Assembly (NCBI GenBank): GCA_021203115.1
Contig: JAJQBV010000127.1
Span: 1 to 5,261 of the forward strand
Length of the DNA stretch: 5,261 bases
Reading direction: 5' to 3'
Source of the DNA: Clostridiales bacterium
GTDB lineage: Bacteria > Bacillota > Clostridia > Lachnospirales > Lachnospiraceae
Below are positions 1 to 5,261 of this stretch, piece after piece. A model generated the notes under the pieces. The model made no database searches and was not told the origin of the DNA. It saw nothing but the letters and a program-made list of their open reading frames with translations. The first letter of the stretch is position 1, and every line of letters begins with the position of its first letter. Both the position numbers and the translations under genes were made by a program.

Positions 1-315
1 GCACAGCGTGTACCGACTCCGACCGGTTCCACCACGATGTTGAACGCGGTTGTTGAGGGGAATGTTACGGTTGAGGAGATCAACGCGGCGATGAAGGCGG
101 CTGCGAACGAGTCCTACGGTTACAATGAGGACGAGATTGTTTCCTCCGATATCATCGGCATGACCTACGGTTCTCTCTTCGATGCGACCCAGACCATGGT
201 GCTTCCGCTTGACAACGGCACCACACAGGTACAGGTTGTTTCATGGTATGACAATGAGAACAGCTACACAAGCCAGATGGTTCGCACCATCAAATACTTT
301 GCTGAGCTTGCTTAA
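1..315 (+). CDS. gapA: Glyceraldehyde-3-phosphate dehydrogenase, C-terminal part (5' end outside window)
   Basis: The protein oxidises and phosphorylates glyceraldehyde 3-phosphate with NAD+ to give 1,3-bisphosphoglycerate, in the cytoplasm as a tetramer. Only the last 104 residues are present, about the final third of a usual ~335-residue enzyme, so the catalytic Cys and the Rossmann domain lie to the left of the window. Visible family marks are [12 protein letters not shown] at fragment residues 1-12, whose Arg corresponds to the conserved phosphate-binding Arg of the family, [10 protein letters not shown] in the middle, and [12 protein letters not shown] at 82-93, whose Asn contacts the nicotinamide in known GAPDH structures. 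The TAA stop is at 313-315. The frame is open from base 1, so this is truncation by the window edge, not a broken gene. It heads a glycolytic cluster and is separated from pgk by an intrinsic terminator. The GSTT and DATQT variants are typical of clostridial GapA as I recall it; NAD preference is inferred, since the cofactor-binding domain is not visible. Confidence 0.97.
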   Translation, partial: AQRVPTPTGSTTMLNAVVEGNVTVEEINAAMKAAANESYGYNEDEIVSSDIIGMTYGSLFDATQTMVLPLDNGTTQVQVVSWYDNENSYTSQMVRTIKYFAELA

Positions 316-327
316 TGGTTCACACAG

Positions 328-333
328 TATAAT
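328..333 (+). promoter_or_regulatory. Isolated TATAAT -10-like hexamer between gap and the terminator
   Basis: A perfect TATAAT lies 12 nt after the gap stop codon. No convincing -35 element sits 16-19 nt upstream (GAGCTT is at the 17-nt position) and there is no TGn extended -10. If used, transcription would begin near 340 and the leader would run straight into the 352-391 terminator hairpin before pgk. It is AT-rich intergenic DNA, so chance is a real explanation. Confidence 0.2.
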
Positions 334-351
334 TTTGGTACAAAGACTCTT

Positions 352-391
352 AAGGGTCCGGTCAGATAAGGGCCGGACCCTTGCTTTTTCT
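352..391 (+). terminator. Intrinsic terminator between gap and pgk
   Basis: AAGGGTCCGG (352-361) pairs perfectly with CCGGACCCTT (373-382). The stem can extend inward by a U-G wobble (362/372) and a C-G pair (363/371), leaving a 7-nt loop (364-370). It is followed by GCTTTTTCT with five T (385-389). This is a textbook Rho-independent terminator directly after gap. Only 22 nt separate it from the pgk start codon, too little for a full promoter, so pgk and tpiA probably depend on read-through. A partial terminator would make gap mRNA more abundant than pgk-tpiA mRNA. Confidence 0.88.
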
Positions 392-413
392 ATATTTTAA
401 AGGAGATTAAGAC

Positions 414-1625
414 ATGGGATTAAATAAGAAATCCGTAGACGACATCAATGTAAAGGGCTTAAAGGTTCTCTGCAGATGCGATTTTAACGTACCCTTAAAA
501 AACGGCCAGATCACCGATGAGAACCGTCTGGTTGCGGCGCTTCCCACGATCAAAAAGCTGATCGCGGACGGCGGCAGAGTGATCCTCTGCTCTCACCTCG
601 GCAAGGTAAAGACCGAGGAGGACAAAAAGACCAAGACACTGGCTCCCGTTGCGGCGCGCCTGTCCGAGTTGCTCGGCCAGGAGGTCAGGTTTGCGGCGGA
701 TCCGGAGGTGGTCGGACCGAACGCAAGGGCAGCGGTCGCGGCGATGAAAGACGGCGATGTGATTCTTCTGGAGAATACCCGCTTCCGTCCGGAGGAGACG
801 AAAAACGGCGAGGCTTTTTCCAAGGATCTGGCTTCCCTCTGCGATGTGTTTGTAAATGACGCTTTCGGAACAGCCCACAGAGCGCACTGCTCCAACGTGG
901 GTGTGGCGCAGCTGGTGGATACCGCGGTGGTCGGATATCTGATGCAGAAAGAGATCGACTTCCTCGGAAACGCGGTGGAGACACCGGAGCGTCCGTTTGT
1001 CGCCATCCTCGGCGGTGCAAAGGTGGCGGACAAGCTCAACGTGATTTCCAACCTTCTCGAGAAGTGCGACACGCTGATCATCGGCGGCGGCATGGCTTAC
1101 ACCTTCCAGAAAGCGATGGGATATGAGATCGGAAATTCTCTGGTTGACGATACGAAGATCGACTACTGCAAGGAGATGATGGAGAAGGCAAAATCCCTCG
1201 GAAAGACGCTGCTCCTTCCGGTGGATTCCGTGACCATCGATAAATTCCCGGATCCGATTGACGCTCCGGTAGAGACCGAGGTGTATGATTCCGAGAATAT
1301 GCCGGCAGACCGTGAGGGCTGCGACATCGGACCGAAGACACAGGCACTCTATGCGGACGCTGTGAAGTCTGCGAAGACCGTGGTGTGGAACGGACCGATG
1401 GGTGTGTTTGAGAACCCGACGCTGGCAGCAGGCACGATCGCGGTGGCAAAGGCGCTGGCAGAGACCGATGCGACGACCATCATCGGCGGCGGCGATTCCG
1501 CGGCGGCGGTCAACCAGCTCGGCTTTGGCGCACAGATGACCCATATTTCCACAGGCGGCGGCGCGTCCCTTGAGTTCCTCGAGGGCAAGGAGCTTCCCGG
1601 CGTGGCGGCAGCGAACGATCGTTAG
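414..1625 (+). CDS. pgk: Phosphoglycerate kinase
   Basis: Transfers the acyl phosphate of 1,3-bisphosphoglycerate to ADP, giving 3-phosphoglycerate and ATP; a monomeric two-domain cytoplasmic hinge enzyme. The 403 residues match the usual bacterial length (~390-400). N-terminal substrate domain: CRCDFNVPL at 20-28 (the Pgk signature, with Arg21, Asp23 and Asn25), Arg38, SHLGK at 60-64, LLENTRF at 118-124, [11 protein letters not shown] at 148-158. C-terminal nucleotide domain: [10 protein letters not shown] at 198-207, [10 protein letters not shown] at 222-231, WNGPMGVFE at 325-333, GGGDSAAAV at 358-366, [18 protein letters not shown] at 379-396. All expected substrate and nucleotide motifs are intact. 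The ATG at 414 is chosen because AAAGGAG (399-405) sits 8 nt upstream and the protein begins at the normal family position. SHLGKVK replaces the more widespread SHLGRP, and the first signature has extra Cys (VLCRC); both are variants I associate with Clostridia. It follows the gap terminator and is 24 nt from tpiA, so pgk-tpiA is probably one transcript. Confidence 0.99.
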   Translation: MGLNKKSVDDINVKGLKVLCRCDFNVPLKNGQITDENRLVAALPTIKKLIADGGRVILCSHLGKVKTEEDKKTKTLAPVAARLSELLGQEVRFAADPEVVGPNARAAVAAMKDGDVILLENTRFRPEETKNGEAFSKDLASLCDVFVNDAFGTAHRAHCSNVGVAQLVDTAVVGYLMQKEIDFLGNAVETPERPFVAILGGAKVADKLNVISNLLEKCDTLIIGGGMAYTFQKAMGYEIGNSLVDDTKIDYCKEMMEKAKSLGKTLLLPVDSVTIDKFPDPIDAPVETEVYDSENMPADREGCDIGPKTQALYADAVKSAKTVVWNGPMGVFENPTLAAGTIAVAKALAETDATTIIGGGDSAAAVNQLGFGAQMTHISTGGGASLEFLEGKELPGVAAANDR

Positions 1626-1649
1626 AGAATAGAAAAGGAGACATTTATT

Positions 1650-2396
1650 ATGGCAAGAAAGAAAATTATCGCAGGAAACTGGAAAATGAATAAGACCCCC
1701 TCCGAGGCGGTTGCTCTGATCAACGAGCTGAAGCCGCTGGTGAAAAATGACGATGTGGACGTTGTATTCTGCGTACCCGCCATCGACATCATCCCGGCGA
1801 TCGAGGCTGCGAAGGGTTCTAACATCCAGATCGGCGCGGAGAATATGTATTATGAGGAGAAAGGCGCTTACACCGGCGAGATCGCTCCGGCGATGCTGAC
1901 CGATGCGGGCGTGAAATATGTCATCATCGGCCACTCCGAGCGGAGAGAGTACTTCGCGGAGACCGATGAGACCGTTAACAAGAAGGTGCTGAAGGCGTTT
2001 GAGCACGGCATCACCCCGATTGTCTGCTGCGGCGAGACTCTGACCCAGCGCAAGCAGGGCATCTACATCGACTGGATTCGTATGCAGATCAAGATCGCAT
2101 TCCAGAATGTGACCGCGGATCAGGCGAAGACAGCGGTGATCGCTTACGAGCCGATCTGGGCGATCGGTACCGGCGAGACAGCCACAGCCGATCAGGCAGA
2201 GGAGGTCTGCGGCGCGATCCGTGCCTGCATCGCGGAGGTCTATGACGAGGCGACGGCAGAGTCCATCCGCATCCAGTACGGCGGATCCGTAAACGGCAAA
2301 AACGCGGCCGAGCTCTTCGGCAAACCGGACATCGACGGCGGCCTTGTCGGAGGCGCGTCCCTGAAGCCGGATTTCGGATCGATTGTGAATTATTAA
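1650..2396 (+). CDS. tpiA: Triosephosphate isomerase
   Basis: Interconverts dihydroxyacetone phosphate and glyceraldehyde 3-phosphate through an enediol intermediate; a dimeric cytoplasmic TIM barrel. The 248 residues are the standard bacterial length (~250). The active site is complete: GNWKMN at 9-14 with Asn10 and Lys12, GHSERR at 94-99 with the electrophile His95, and [11 protein letters not shown] at 165-175 with the base Glu167. The phosphate-gripping loop 6 follows Glu167 (roughly 168-178). QYGGSV at 209-214 and the GGLVGGASL stretch at 230-238 form the rest of the phosphate site. CCGE at 126-129 holds the conserved interface Cys. The start ATG is supported by AAAAGGAG (1633-1640), 9 nt upstream. 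It lies 24 nt after pgk with no terminator or promoter between, so co-transcription with pgk is likely. Downstream is a 158-nt AT-rich structured gap before gpmI. Confidence 0.99.
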   Translation: MARKKIIAGNWKMNKTPSEAVALINELKPLVKNDDVDVVFCVPAIDIIPAIEAAKGSNIQIGAENMYYEEKGAYTGEIAPAMLTDAGVKYVIIGHSERREYFAETDETVNKKVLKAFEHGITPIVCCGETLTQRKQGIYIDWIRMQIKIAFQNVTADQAKTAVIAYEPIWAIGTGETATADQAEEVCGAIRACIAEVYDEATAESIRIQYGGSVNGKNAAELFGKPDIDGGLVGGASLKPDFGSIVNY

Positions 2397-2445
2397 ACGA
2401 AAGTAGAAATTCCCTTAAAAACTTTGGCATAAGTGCGCAGAAAAC

Positions 2446-2490
2446 AATTCATAAGTGGGTACTTTTTTGTACCCCGTTGAATTCGTTTTT
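2446..2490 (+). terminator. Possible weak intrinsic terminator after tpiA
   Basis: Within the larger palindrome, AATTC/GAATT (2446-2450 with 2479-2483) and GGGTAC/GTACCC (2457-2462 with 2469-2474) form a hairpin directly followed by CG and five T (2486-2490). An asymmetric internal loop (2451-2456 against 2475-2478) and the AT-rich lower stem make it weaker than the other two terminators in the window. The A run at 2441-2444 and the symmetry would also allow some termination on the opposite strand. It could reduce tpiA-to-gpmI read-through without blocking it. Confidence 0.4.
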
Positions 2491-2507
2491 GCACACTTAT
2501 TCATAAT
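2477..2507 (+). promoter_or_regulatory. Weak candidate promoter for gpmI
   Basis: TTGAAT (2477-2482, 4 of 6 matches to the -35 consensus) and CATAAT (2502-2507, 5 of 6 to the -10) are separated by 19 nt, longer than the preferred 17. The start would fall near 2514, giving a leader of about 40 nt that excludes the main hairpin. The elements lie within the right arm of the palindrome, so promoter and structure overlap. Read-through from tpiA is the alternative source of gpmI mRNA. Confidence 0.25.
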
Positions 2508-2554
2508 ATGAATGGGAATTTCGTACCTATTCAATAAAGTAAAGGAAGAACACA

Positions 2555-4093
2555 ATGAAGAAACCAATTGTTTTAATGGTTCTCGACGGCTACGGCCTCA
2601 ATGACAACCCGGAGGGCAACGCCATCGCCATGGCAAATACCCCGGTGATGGACTGTCTGATGAGGGAGTACCCCTTCGTGAAGGGCAACGCCTCCGGTCT
2701 GTCGGTCGGCCTTCCCGACGGGCAGATGGGCAATTCCGAGGTCGGCCATATGAACATCGGCGCGGGGCGCATCATCTATCAGGATCTGACCCGCATCACG
2801 AAGTCCATCGAGGACGGCGACTTTTTTGAAAATAAGGCGCTGCTCGCCGCGATTGAGAACTGCAAGGAGCACGATTCCGACCTTCATCTGTGGGGACTGC
2901 TCTCCGACGGCGGCGTGCACAGTCACATTACGCATCTGTACGGTCTGCTGGAGATGGCAAAGCGCCACGGGCTTTCCAAAGTCTATGTGCATGCGTTCTT
3001 AGACGGCAGGGATACCCCGCCGGCGTCCGGAAAGGGCTATGTGGAGCAGCTGCTCGCGAAGATGGAGGAGATCGGCGTGGGTCAGGTGGCTTCTCTTTCC
3101 GGCCGTTATTATGCCATGGATCGCGATACGAACTGGGATCGCGTGAAGCAGGCGTATGACTCCCTTGTGTCCGGTGTCGGCGTGCAGGCGACCTGCCCGG
3201 TGCAGGCGCTGGCGGACTCCTACGCGGCGGGCGTGACGGACGAGTTTGTTTTCCCGACCGTCATCACGGATGAGGCCGGGCGGCCGTTGTCGCTTGTGAA
3301 AGAAAACGATTCCGTGATCTTTTTCAATTTCCGGCCGGACCGTGCCAGAGAGATCACGCGTGCATTCTGCGACGACGCGTTCATGGGATTTGAGAGAAAT
3401 TTCATGAAGCTTACCTATGTCTGCTTCAAGGACTATGATGAGACGATCCCGAACAAGATCATTGCTTTCGAGAAGGAGTCCATCTCCAACACCTTCGGCG
3501 AGTTTCTCGCGAAGGCGGGGAAGAAACAGCTCCGTCTCGCGGAGACTGAGAAGTACGCGCACGTGACGTTTTTCTTCAACGGCGGCGTCGAGGAGCCGAA
3601 TGTCGATGAGGCGCGCCTGTTGGTGCCCTCGCCCAAGGAGGTAGCCATTTACGACCAGAAGCCGGAGATGAGTGCACCGGAGGTGGGCATGGATCTGGTG
3701 GAGGCCATCAAATCCGACAAATACGATGTCATCGTCATCAACTTTGCCAACCCGGATATGGTGGGACATACCGGCGTGATTCCGGCGGCGGTAGCGGCGG
3801 TGGAGCGCGTGGACAGCCTTGTCGGCGACGCGGTGCAGGCCATAAAGGATGTGGACGGGATTCTCTTTATCTGCGCCGACCACGGTAACGCAGAGAAGAT
3901 GATCGACTACGAGACCGGGAAGCCGCATACGGCGCACACGACGAATCCGGTGCCGTTTATTCTGGTGAACGCAGACCCGTCTTATCGTCTGAGAGAGGGC
4001 GGATGTCTGGCGGACATCGTGCCGACGCTGATCGAGCTGATGGGGCTGGAGCAGCCGGCGGAGATGACAGGGAAATCCCTGCTGATCCGGTAA
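2555..4093 (+). CDS. gpmI: 2,3-bisphosphoglycerate-independent phosphoglycerate mutase
   Basis: Converts 3-phosphoglycerate to 2-phosphoglycerate through a phosphoserine enzyme, without a 2,3-bisphosphoglycerate cofactor; monomeric, cytoplasmic, with two Mn2+ ions, alkaline-phosphatase superfamily. The 512 residues fit the usual ~505-515. The metal and catalytic set is complete: Asp11 in LDGYG, nucleophile Ser61 in QMGNSEVGH (57-65), His122 in GGVHSH, Arg152-Asp153 in LDGRDTPP, GRYYAMDRD at 183-191 with Arg184 and Arg190, NFRPDRARE at 258-266, Lys333 in TEKYAHV, NPDMVGHTG at 399-407 with Asp401 and His405, CADHGNAE at 440-447 with Asp442 and His443, and His461 in the PHTAHT stretch. Order is phosphatase half-domain, phosphotransferase insert (about 75-310), phosphatase half-domain. 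The start ATG is preceded by AAAGGAAG (2541-2548). It is separated from tpiA by a 158-nt palindromic gap and may have its own promoter; a strong terminator follows. Roles of the residues are known from Bacillus GpmI; here they are assigned by motif. Confidence 0.99.
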   Translation: MKKPIVLMVLDGYGLNDNPEGNAIAMANTPVMDCLMREYPFVKGNASGLSVGLPDGQMGNSEVGHMNIGAGRIIYQDLTRITKSIEDGDFFENKALLAAIENCKEHDSDLHLWGLLSDGGVHSHITHLYGLLEMAKRHGLSKVYVHAFLDGRDTPPASGKGYVEQLLAKMEEIGVGQVASLSGRYYAMDRDTNWDRVKQAYDSLVSGVGVQATCPVQALADSYAAGVTDEFVFPTVITDEAGRPLSLVKENDSVIFFNFRPDRAREITRAFCDDAFMGFERNFMKLTYVCFKDYDETIPNKIIAFEKESISNTFGEFLAKAGKKQLRLAETEKYAHVTFFFNGGVEEPNVDEARLLVPSPKEVAIYDQKPEMSAPEVGMDLVEAIKSDKYDVIVINFANPDMVGHTGVIPAAVAAVERVDSLVGDAVQAIKDVDGILFICADHGNAEKMIDYETGKPHTAHTTNPVPFILVNADPSYRLREGGCLADIVPTLIELMGLEQPAEMTGKSLLIR

Positions 4094-4109
4094 GAGATAA
4101 AATGTACAG

Positions 4110-4153
4110 AGCCTGGAAATGGCGGGGGTTTGTCCTGCCGTTTCCGGGCTTTT
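4110..4153 (+). terminator. Strong intrinsic terminator ending the glycolytic cluster
   Basis: AGCCTGGAAATGGCGGG (4110-4126) pairs over 17 positions with 4134-4150, with three G-U wobbles (4114/4146, 4120/4140, 4124/4136) and no mismatch, around a 7-nt loop GGTTTGT (4127-4133). The T run is short (4150-4153, then CCT), but the stem is very stable. It begins 17 nt after the gpmI stop. It separates gpmI from the exported-protein gene, which has its own promoter downstream. Confidence 0.85.
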
Positions 4154-4185
4154 CCTGTGCCGGACGAAAATGGAATCGTAATTTT

Positions 4186-4215
4186 TTCACAGAGTTGAAT
4201 ATCTTTTATTAGAAT
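4186..4215 (+). promoter_or_regulatory. Sigma-A-like promoter for the exported C40 protein
   Basis: TTCACA (4186-4191, 5 of 6 to TTGACA) and TAGAAT (4210-4215, 5 of 6 to TATAAT) are separated by 18 nt in AT-rich DNA, just after the gpmI terminator. The predicted start near 4222 gives a short leader of about 25 nt before the ATG at 4247. This placement also argues against the in-frame ATG at 4214, which would lie within the -10 element and outside the transcript. A T6 stretch (4182-4187) abuts the -35. Confidence 0.6.
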
Positions 4216-4231
4216 GTATCAGAACAGAAAC

Positions 4232-4243
4232 GGGGATTTGGAG
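4232..4243 (+). promoter_or_regulatory. Ribosome-binding region for the C40 protein gene
   Basis: GGAG (4240-4243) lies only 3 nt before the ATG at 4247, closer than usual, and GGGG (4232-4235) lies 11 nt before it. Neither is ideal, unlike the AAGGAG-type sites of pgk and tpiA. The in-frame ATG at 4214 has only AT-rich sequence in front, so 4247 remains the better start. The poor spacing suggests lower translation than the glycolytic genes. Confidence 0.5.
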
Positions 4244-4246
4244 AAA

Positions 4247-5261
4247 ATGAGAACTCACAGGATATGTTTTGCGGCTGCGGTTGTTTTGTCGGCCGCCTTT
4301 TTTGCCGCGATGCCGTCGCAGGTCTCGGCCGCGGAGGAAGCATTTGCAGCGGGGACATGGAGGGAGGATGCGCTTCTTGCGGCTGACAGCATCCTCTGTT
4401 TTGACGCGCTTGCCGCGGAAAACCGGAGCGATTTTGAGGTGACAGTGACGGATGTGGAGACCGGCTTTATTGAGAACGACGGAGACTGGTGGTATGTCGA
4501 GGACGGCAGGGTCGCTTTTTTGATGACCGGGACGGTGCATGGAACGGTCGCGGGAATCACGGCGGACTGGGAGGTCACGGACGGGAAGGTCGATCTGCCG
4601 GTCACGGACATTACATACCTTCTGGAGAATGCCATGCAGCCGGTGGGAACGACGCTGTATGTCTGGGGCGGCGGGTGGAACGCAGCCGACACGGCTGCCG
4701 GTGAGACCGCGCTTTATCAGGGCGTTTATCCGGAGTGGGCGCAGTATTTTGCCGCCAATGCGGGCAGCGGGTATTCCTACAAGGCGGGAAAGAGCTCCTG
4801 GGAGAGCGGAAACCGGAAGTGGCGGTTTTACGGGCTGGACTGCTCCGGCTTTATCGGATGGGCGGTGTATAATTCCATTCTCTCCGAGGGTCAGCCGGGC
4901 GGCTATGTGTTCAAATCCTCGAAGGTTGCCTCCGCGCTGGCTTACTGCGGGTACGGAACGGCGCAGAGCTGCACGCCCTGCGACACCTTTCAGGCGGGCG
5001 ACATCGTGAGCATCAGCGGGCATGTTTTTCTCTGTCTGGGGCAGTGTGAGGACGGCAGCGTCCTGATCGTCCACAGCACGCCGAACGGCGGCGTTCAGTT
5101 GAGCGGGACCGTTTCGGGCGGGTCTTCTTCGCAGGCGTCCGGGCTCGCTGCGGAGTTTATGAAAACATATTATCCCGCATGGTGGTCCTGCTTCGGCGGG
5201 CAGAAGACGGCGGTGAGTGCTTCCAAATACCGCTACGGGACAAAATTTTCATGGGCGTCGG
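4247..5261 (+). CDS. Exported NlpC/P60-like (C40) putative cell-wall peptidase, 3' end outside window
   Basis: Probably a secreted cysteine peptidase or amidase acting on peptidoglycan peptides; substrate unknown. The frame is open through the right edge, giving 338 residues with no stop. Residues 1-29 look like a Sec signal peptide: basic start (MRTHR), hydrophobic core 6-22, then PSQVSAA with likely cleavage after Ala28 or Ala29. A Trp/Gly-rich module follows at about 80-117 (WWYVEDGRV, GTVHGTVAG, WEVTDGKVDL), resembling repeat modules of clostridial surface proteins. The catalytic core has YVWGGG at 138-143, LDCSGFIGW at 197-205 with putative nucleophile Cys199, FQAGDIV at 248-254, SGHVFLCLG at 257-265 with putative base His259, and VHSTPNGGV at 275-283 with possible third residue His276. 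About 55 residues separate YVWGG from DCSGF, against roughly ten in ordinary NlpC/P60 domains, so this is a divergent or insertion-bearing member. Other odd points are many Cys (51, 199, 234, 242, 245, 263, 267, 315), including CTPC at 242-245. It has its own promoter and follows the gpmI terminator, so linkage to glycolysis is only positional. Superfamily assignment is fairly secure; activity is inferred. Confidence 0.85.
   Translation, partial: MRTHRICFAAAVVLSAAFFAAMPSQVSAAEEAFAAGTWREDALLAADSILCFDALAAENRSDFEVTVTDVETGFIENDGDWWYVEDGRVAFLMTGTVHGTVAGITADWEVTDGKVDLPVTDITYLLENAMQPVGTTLYVWGGGWNAADTAAGETALYQGVYPEWAQYFAANAGSGYSYKAGKSSWESGNRKWRFYGLDCSGFIGWAVYNSILSEGQPGGYVFKSSKVASALAYCGYGTAQSCTPCDTFQAGDIVSISGHVFLCLGQCEDGSVLIVHSTPNGGVQLSGTVSGGSSSQASGLAAEFMKTYYPAWWSCFGGQKTAVSASKYRYGTKFSWAS

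Larger units (their letters stand above)
2406..2522. repeat. Large imperfect palindrome filling the tpiA-gpmI gap
   Basis: The outer arms are GAAATTCCC (2406-2414) and GGGAATTTC (2514-2522), a perfect 9-bp inverted repeat. An inner near-continuous hairpin spans 2429-2500: ATAAGTG (2429-2435) pairs with CACTTAT (2494-2500), GCAGAAA (2437-2443) with TTTTTGC (2486-2492, one G-U), AATTC (2446-2450) with GAATT (2479-2483), and GGGTAC (2457-2462) with GTACCC (2469-2474) around a T6 loop (2463-2468). I count about 26 pairs in the inner hairpin. The stretches 2415-2428 and 2501-2513 between inner and outer arms pair poorly. The trinucleotide GTA flanks both ends (2403-2405 and 2523-2525). Composition is much more AT-rich than the flanking genes. 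It could be a long mRNA hairpin acting as a terminator or RNase III-type processing site, or a degenerate MITE-like or other dispersed intergenic repeat. The pairing is directly visible; the function is inferred. Confidence 0.75.

Noticed and set aside
495..2006. A 503-codon open frame on the minus strand running through pgk and into tpiA.
   Set aside because: It is exactly antisense to two highly conserved enzymes with complete motifs, and its translation is low-complexity and rich in Arg, His and Leu with no recognisable domain. It results from strongly biased codon use, which leaves the opposite frame without stops.
2428..2500. A CRISPR-like repeat unit based on the repeated CATAAGTG.
   Set aside because: Repeats are only 7-8 nt, one copy is inverted, there is no regular spacer array, and no cas gene is present.
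2397..2554. A riboswitch or small RNA gene in the tpiA-gpmI gap.
   Set aside because: The structure is a single long hairpin rather than a multi-helix junction, and no conserved riboswitch core that I know is visible. A regulatory RNA role stays possible but is not supported as a named class.
2999..3937. A 312-codon open frame on the minus strand within gpmI.
   Set aside because: Antisense to the intact gpmI; Arg/His-rich translation without motifs; no ribosome site or promoter that I could see. Codon-bias shadow.
4003..4212. A 69-codon plus-strand frame across the end of gpmI and the terminator.
   Set aside because: Overlaps the gpmI C-terminus in another frame, reads through the terminator hairpin, and has no plausible ribosome site or recognisable sequence.
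4214..4246. An upstream in-frame ATG extending the C40 protein by eleven residues.
   Set aside because: No ribosome site precedes it and it falls within the likely -10 hexamer; the extension (MYQNRNGDLEK) adds nothing expected for a signal peptide.
4539..5009. A 156-codon plus-strand frame inside the C40 gene.
   Set aside because: Out of frame with the motif-bearing reading; Arg/Pro-rich translation typical of a shifted GC-rich gene; no ribosome site.
4187..5074. A 295-codon open frame on the minus strand opposite the C40 gene.
   Set aside because: The plus strand encodes a signal peptide and NlpC/P60 motifs in a frame open to the window edge with its own promoter. The minus-strand translation has no recognisable domain.

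Overview
The window carries the 3' part of a lower-glycolysis gene cluster from what looks like a Gram-positive anaerobe of the Clostridia, most likely a Lachnospiraceae-type bacterium. Four things point there: the gene order gap-pgk-tpiA-gpmI; the clostridial flavour of the protein motifs (SHLGKVK in Pgk, [12 protein letters not shown] and [10 protein letters not shown] in GapA); strong AGGAG-type ribosome sites; and GC-rich coding sequence between AT-rich intergenic gaps. Genus cannot be fixed from the sequence alone.

Layout, all on the + strand: (1) 1-315, C-terminal 104 residues of glyceraldehyde-3-phosphate dehydrogenase. (2) 316-413, an intergenic gap with a strong intrinsic terminator immediately upstream of pgk. 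(3) 414-1625, complete pgk. (4) 1650-2396, complete tpiA, 24 nt after pgk. (5) 2397-2554, an AT-rich gap almost filled by a large imperfect palindrome (2406-2522). (6) 2555-4093, complete gpmI (Mn-dependent, cofactor-independent phosphoglycerate mutase). (7) 4094-4246, a strong terminator closing the glycolytic block and a sigma-A-like promoter for the next gene. (8) 4247 to the window end, an exported NlpC/P60-like (C40) protein that is open at the right edge.

The first four genes cover consecutive steps: GapA makes 1,3-bisphosphoglycerate, Pgk turns it into 3-phosphoglycerate with ATP production, TpiA feeds dihydroxyacetone phosphate into the GapA step, and GpmI converts 3- to 2-phosphoglycerate for enolase. 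All catalytic residues that fall inside the window are intact. The cluster is not one uninterrupted unit: a terminator lies between gap and pgk, and a structured region lies between tpiA and gpmI. This suggests graded expression (gap highest) with segmental control.

The last gene has no visible link to glycolysis; its own promoter and the terminator before it mark it as a separate unit. It is the least ordinary protein here: a signal peptide, a small Trp/Gly-rich repeat-like module, and an NlpC/P60 core with a long insertion between the YVWGG and DCSGF motifs. I found no mobile gene, CRISPR array, tRNA or rRNA. The best candidates for something undescribed are the tpiA-gpmI palindrome and the divergent C40 protein; neither amounts to a demonstrated new system.
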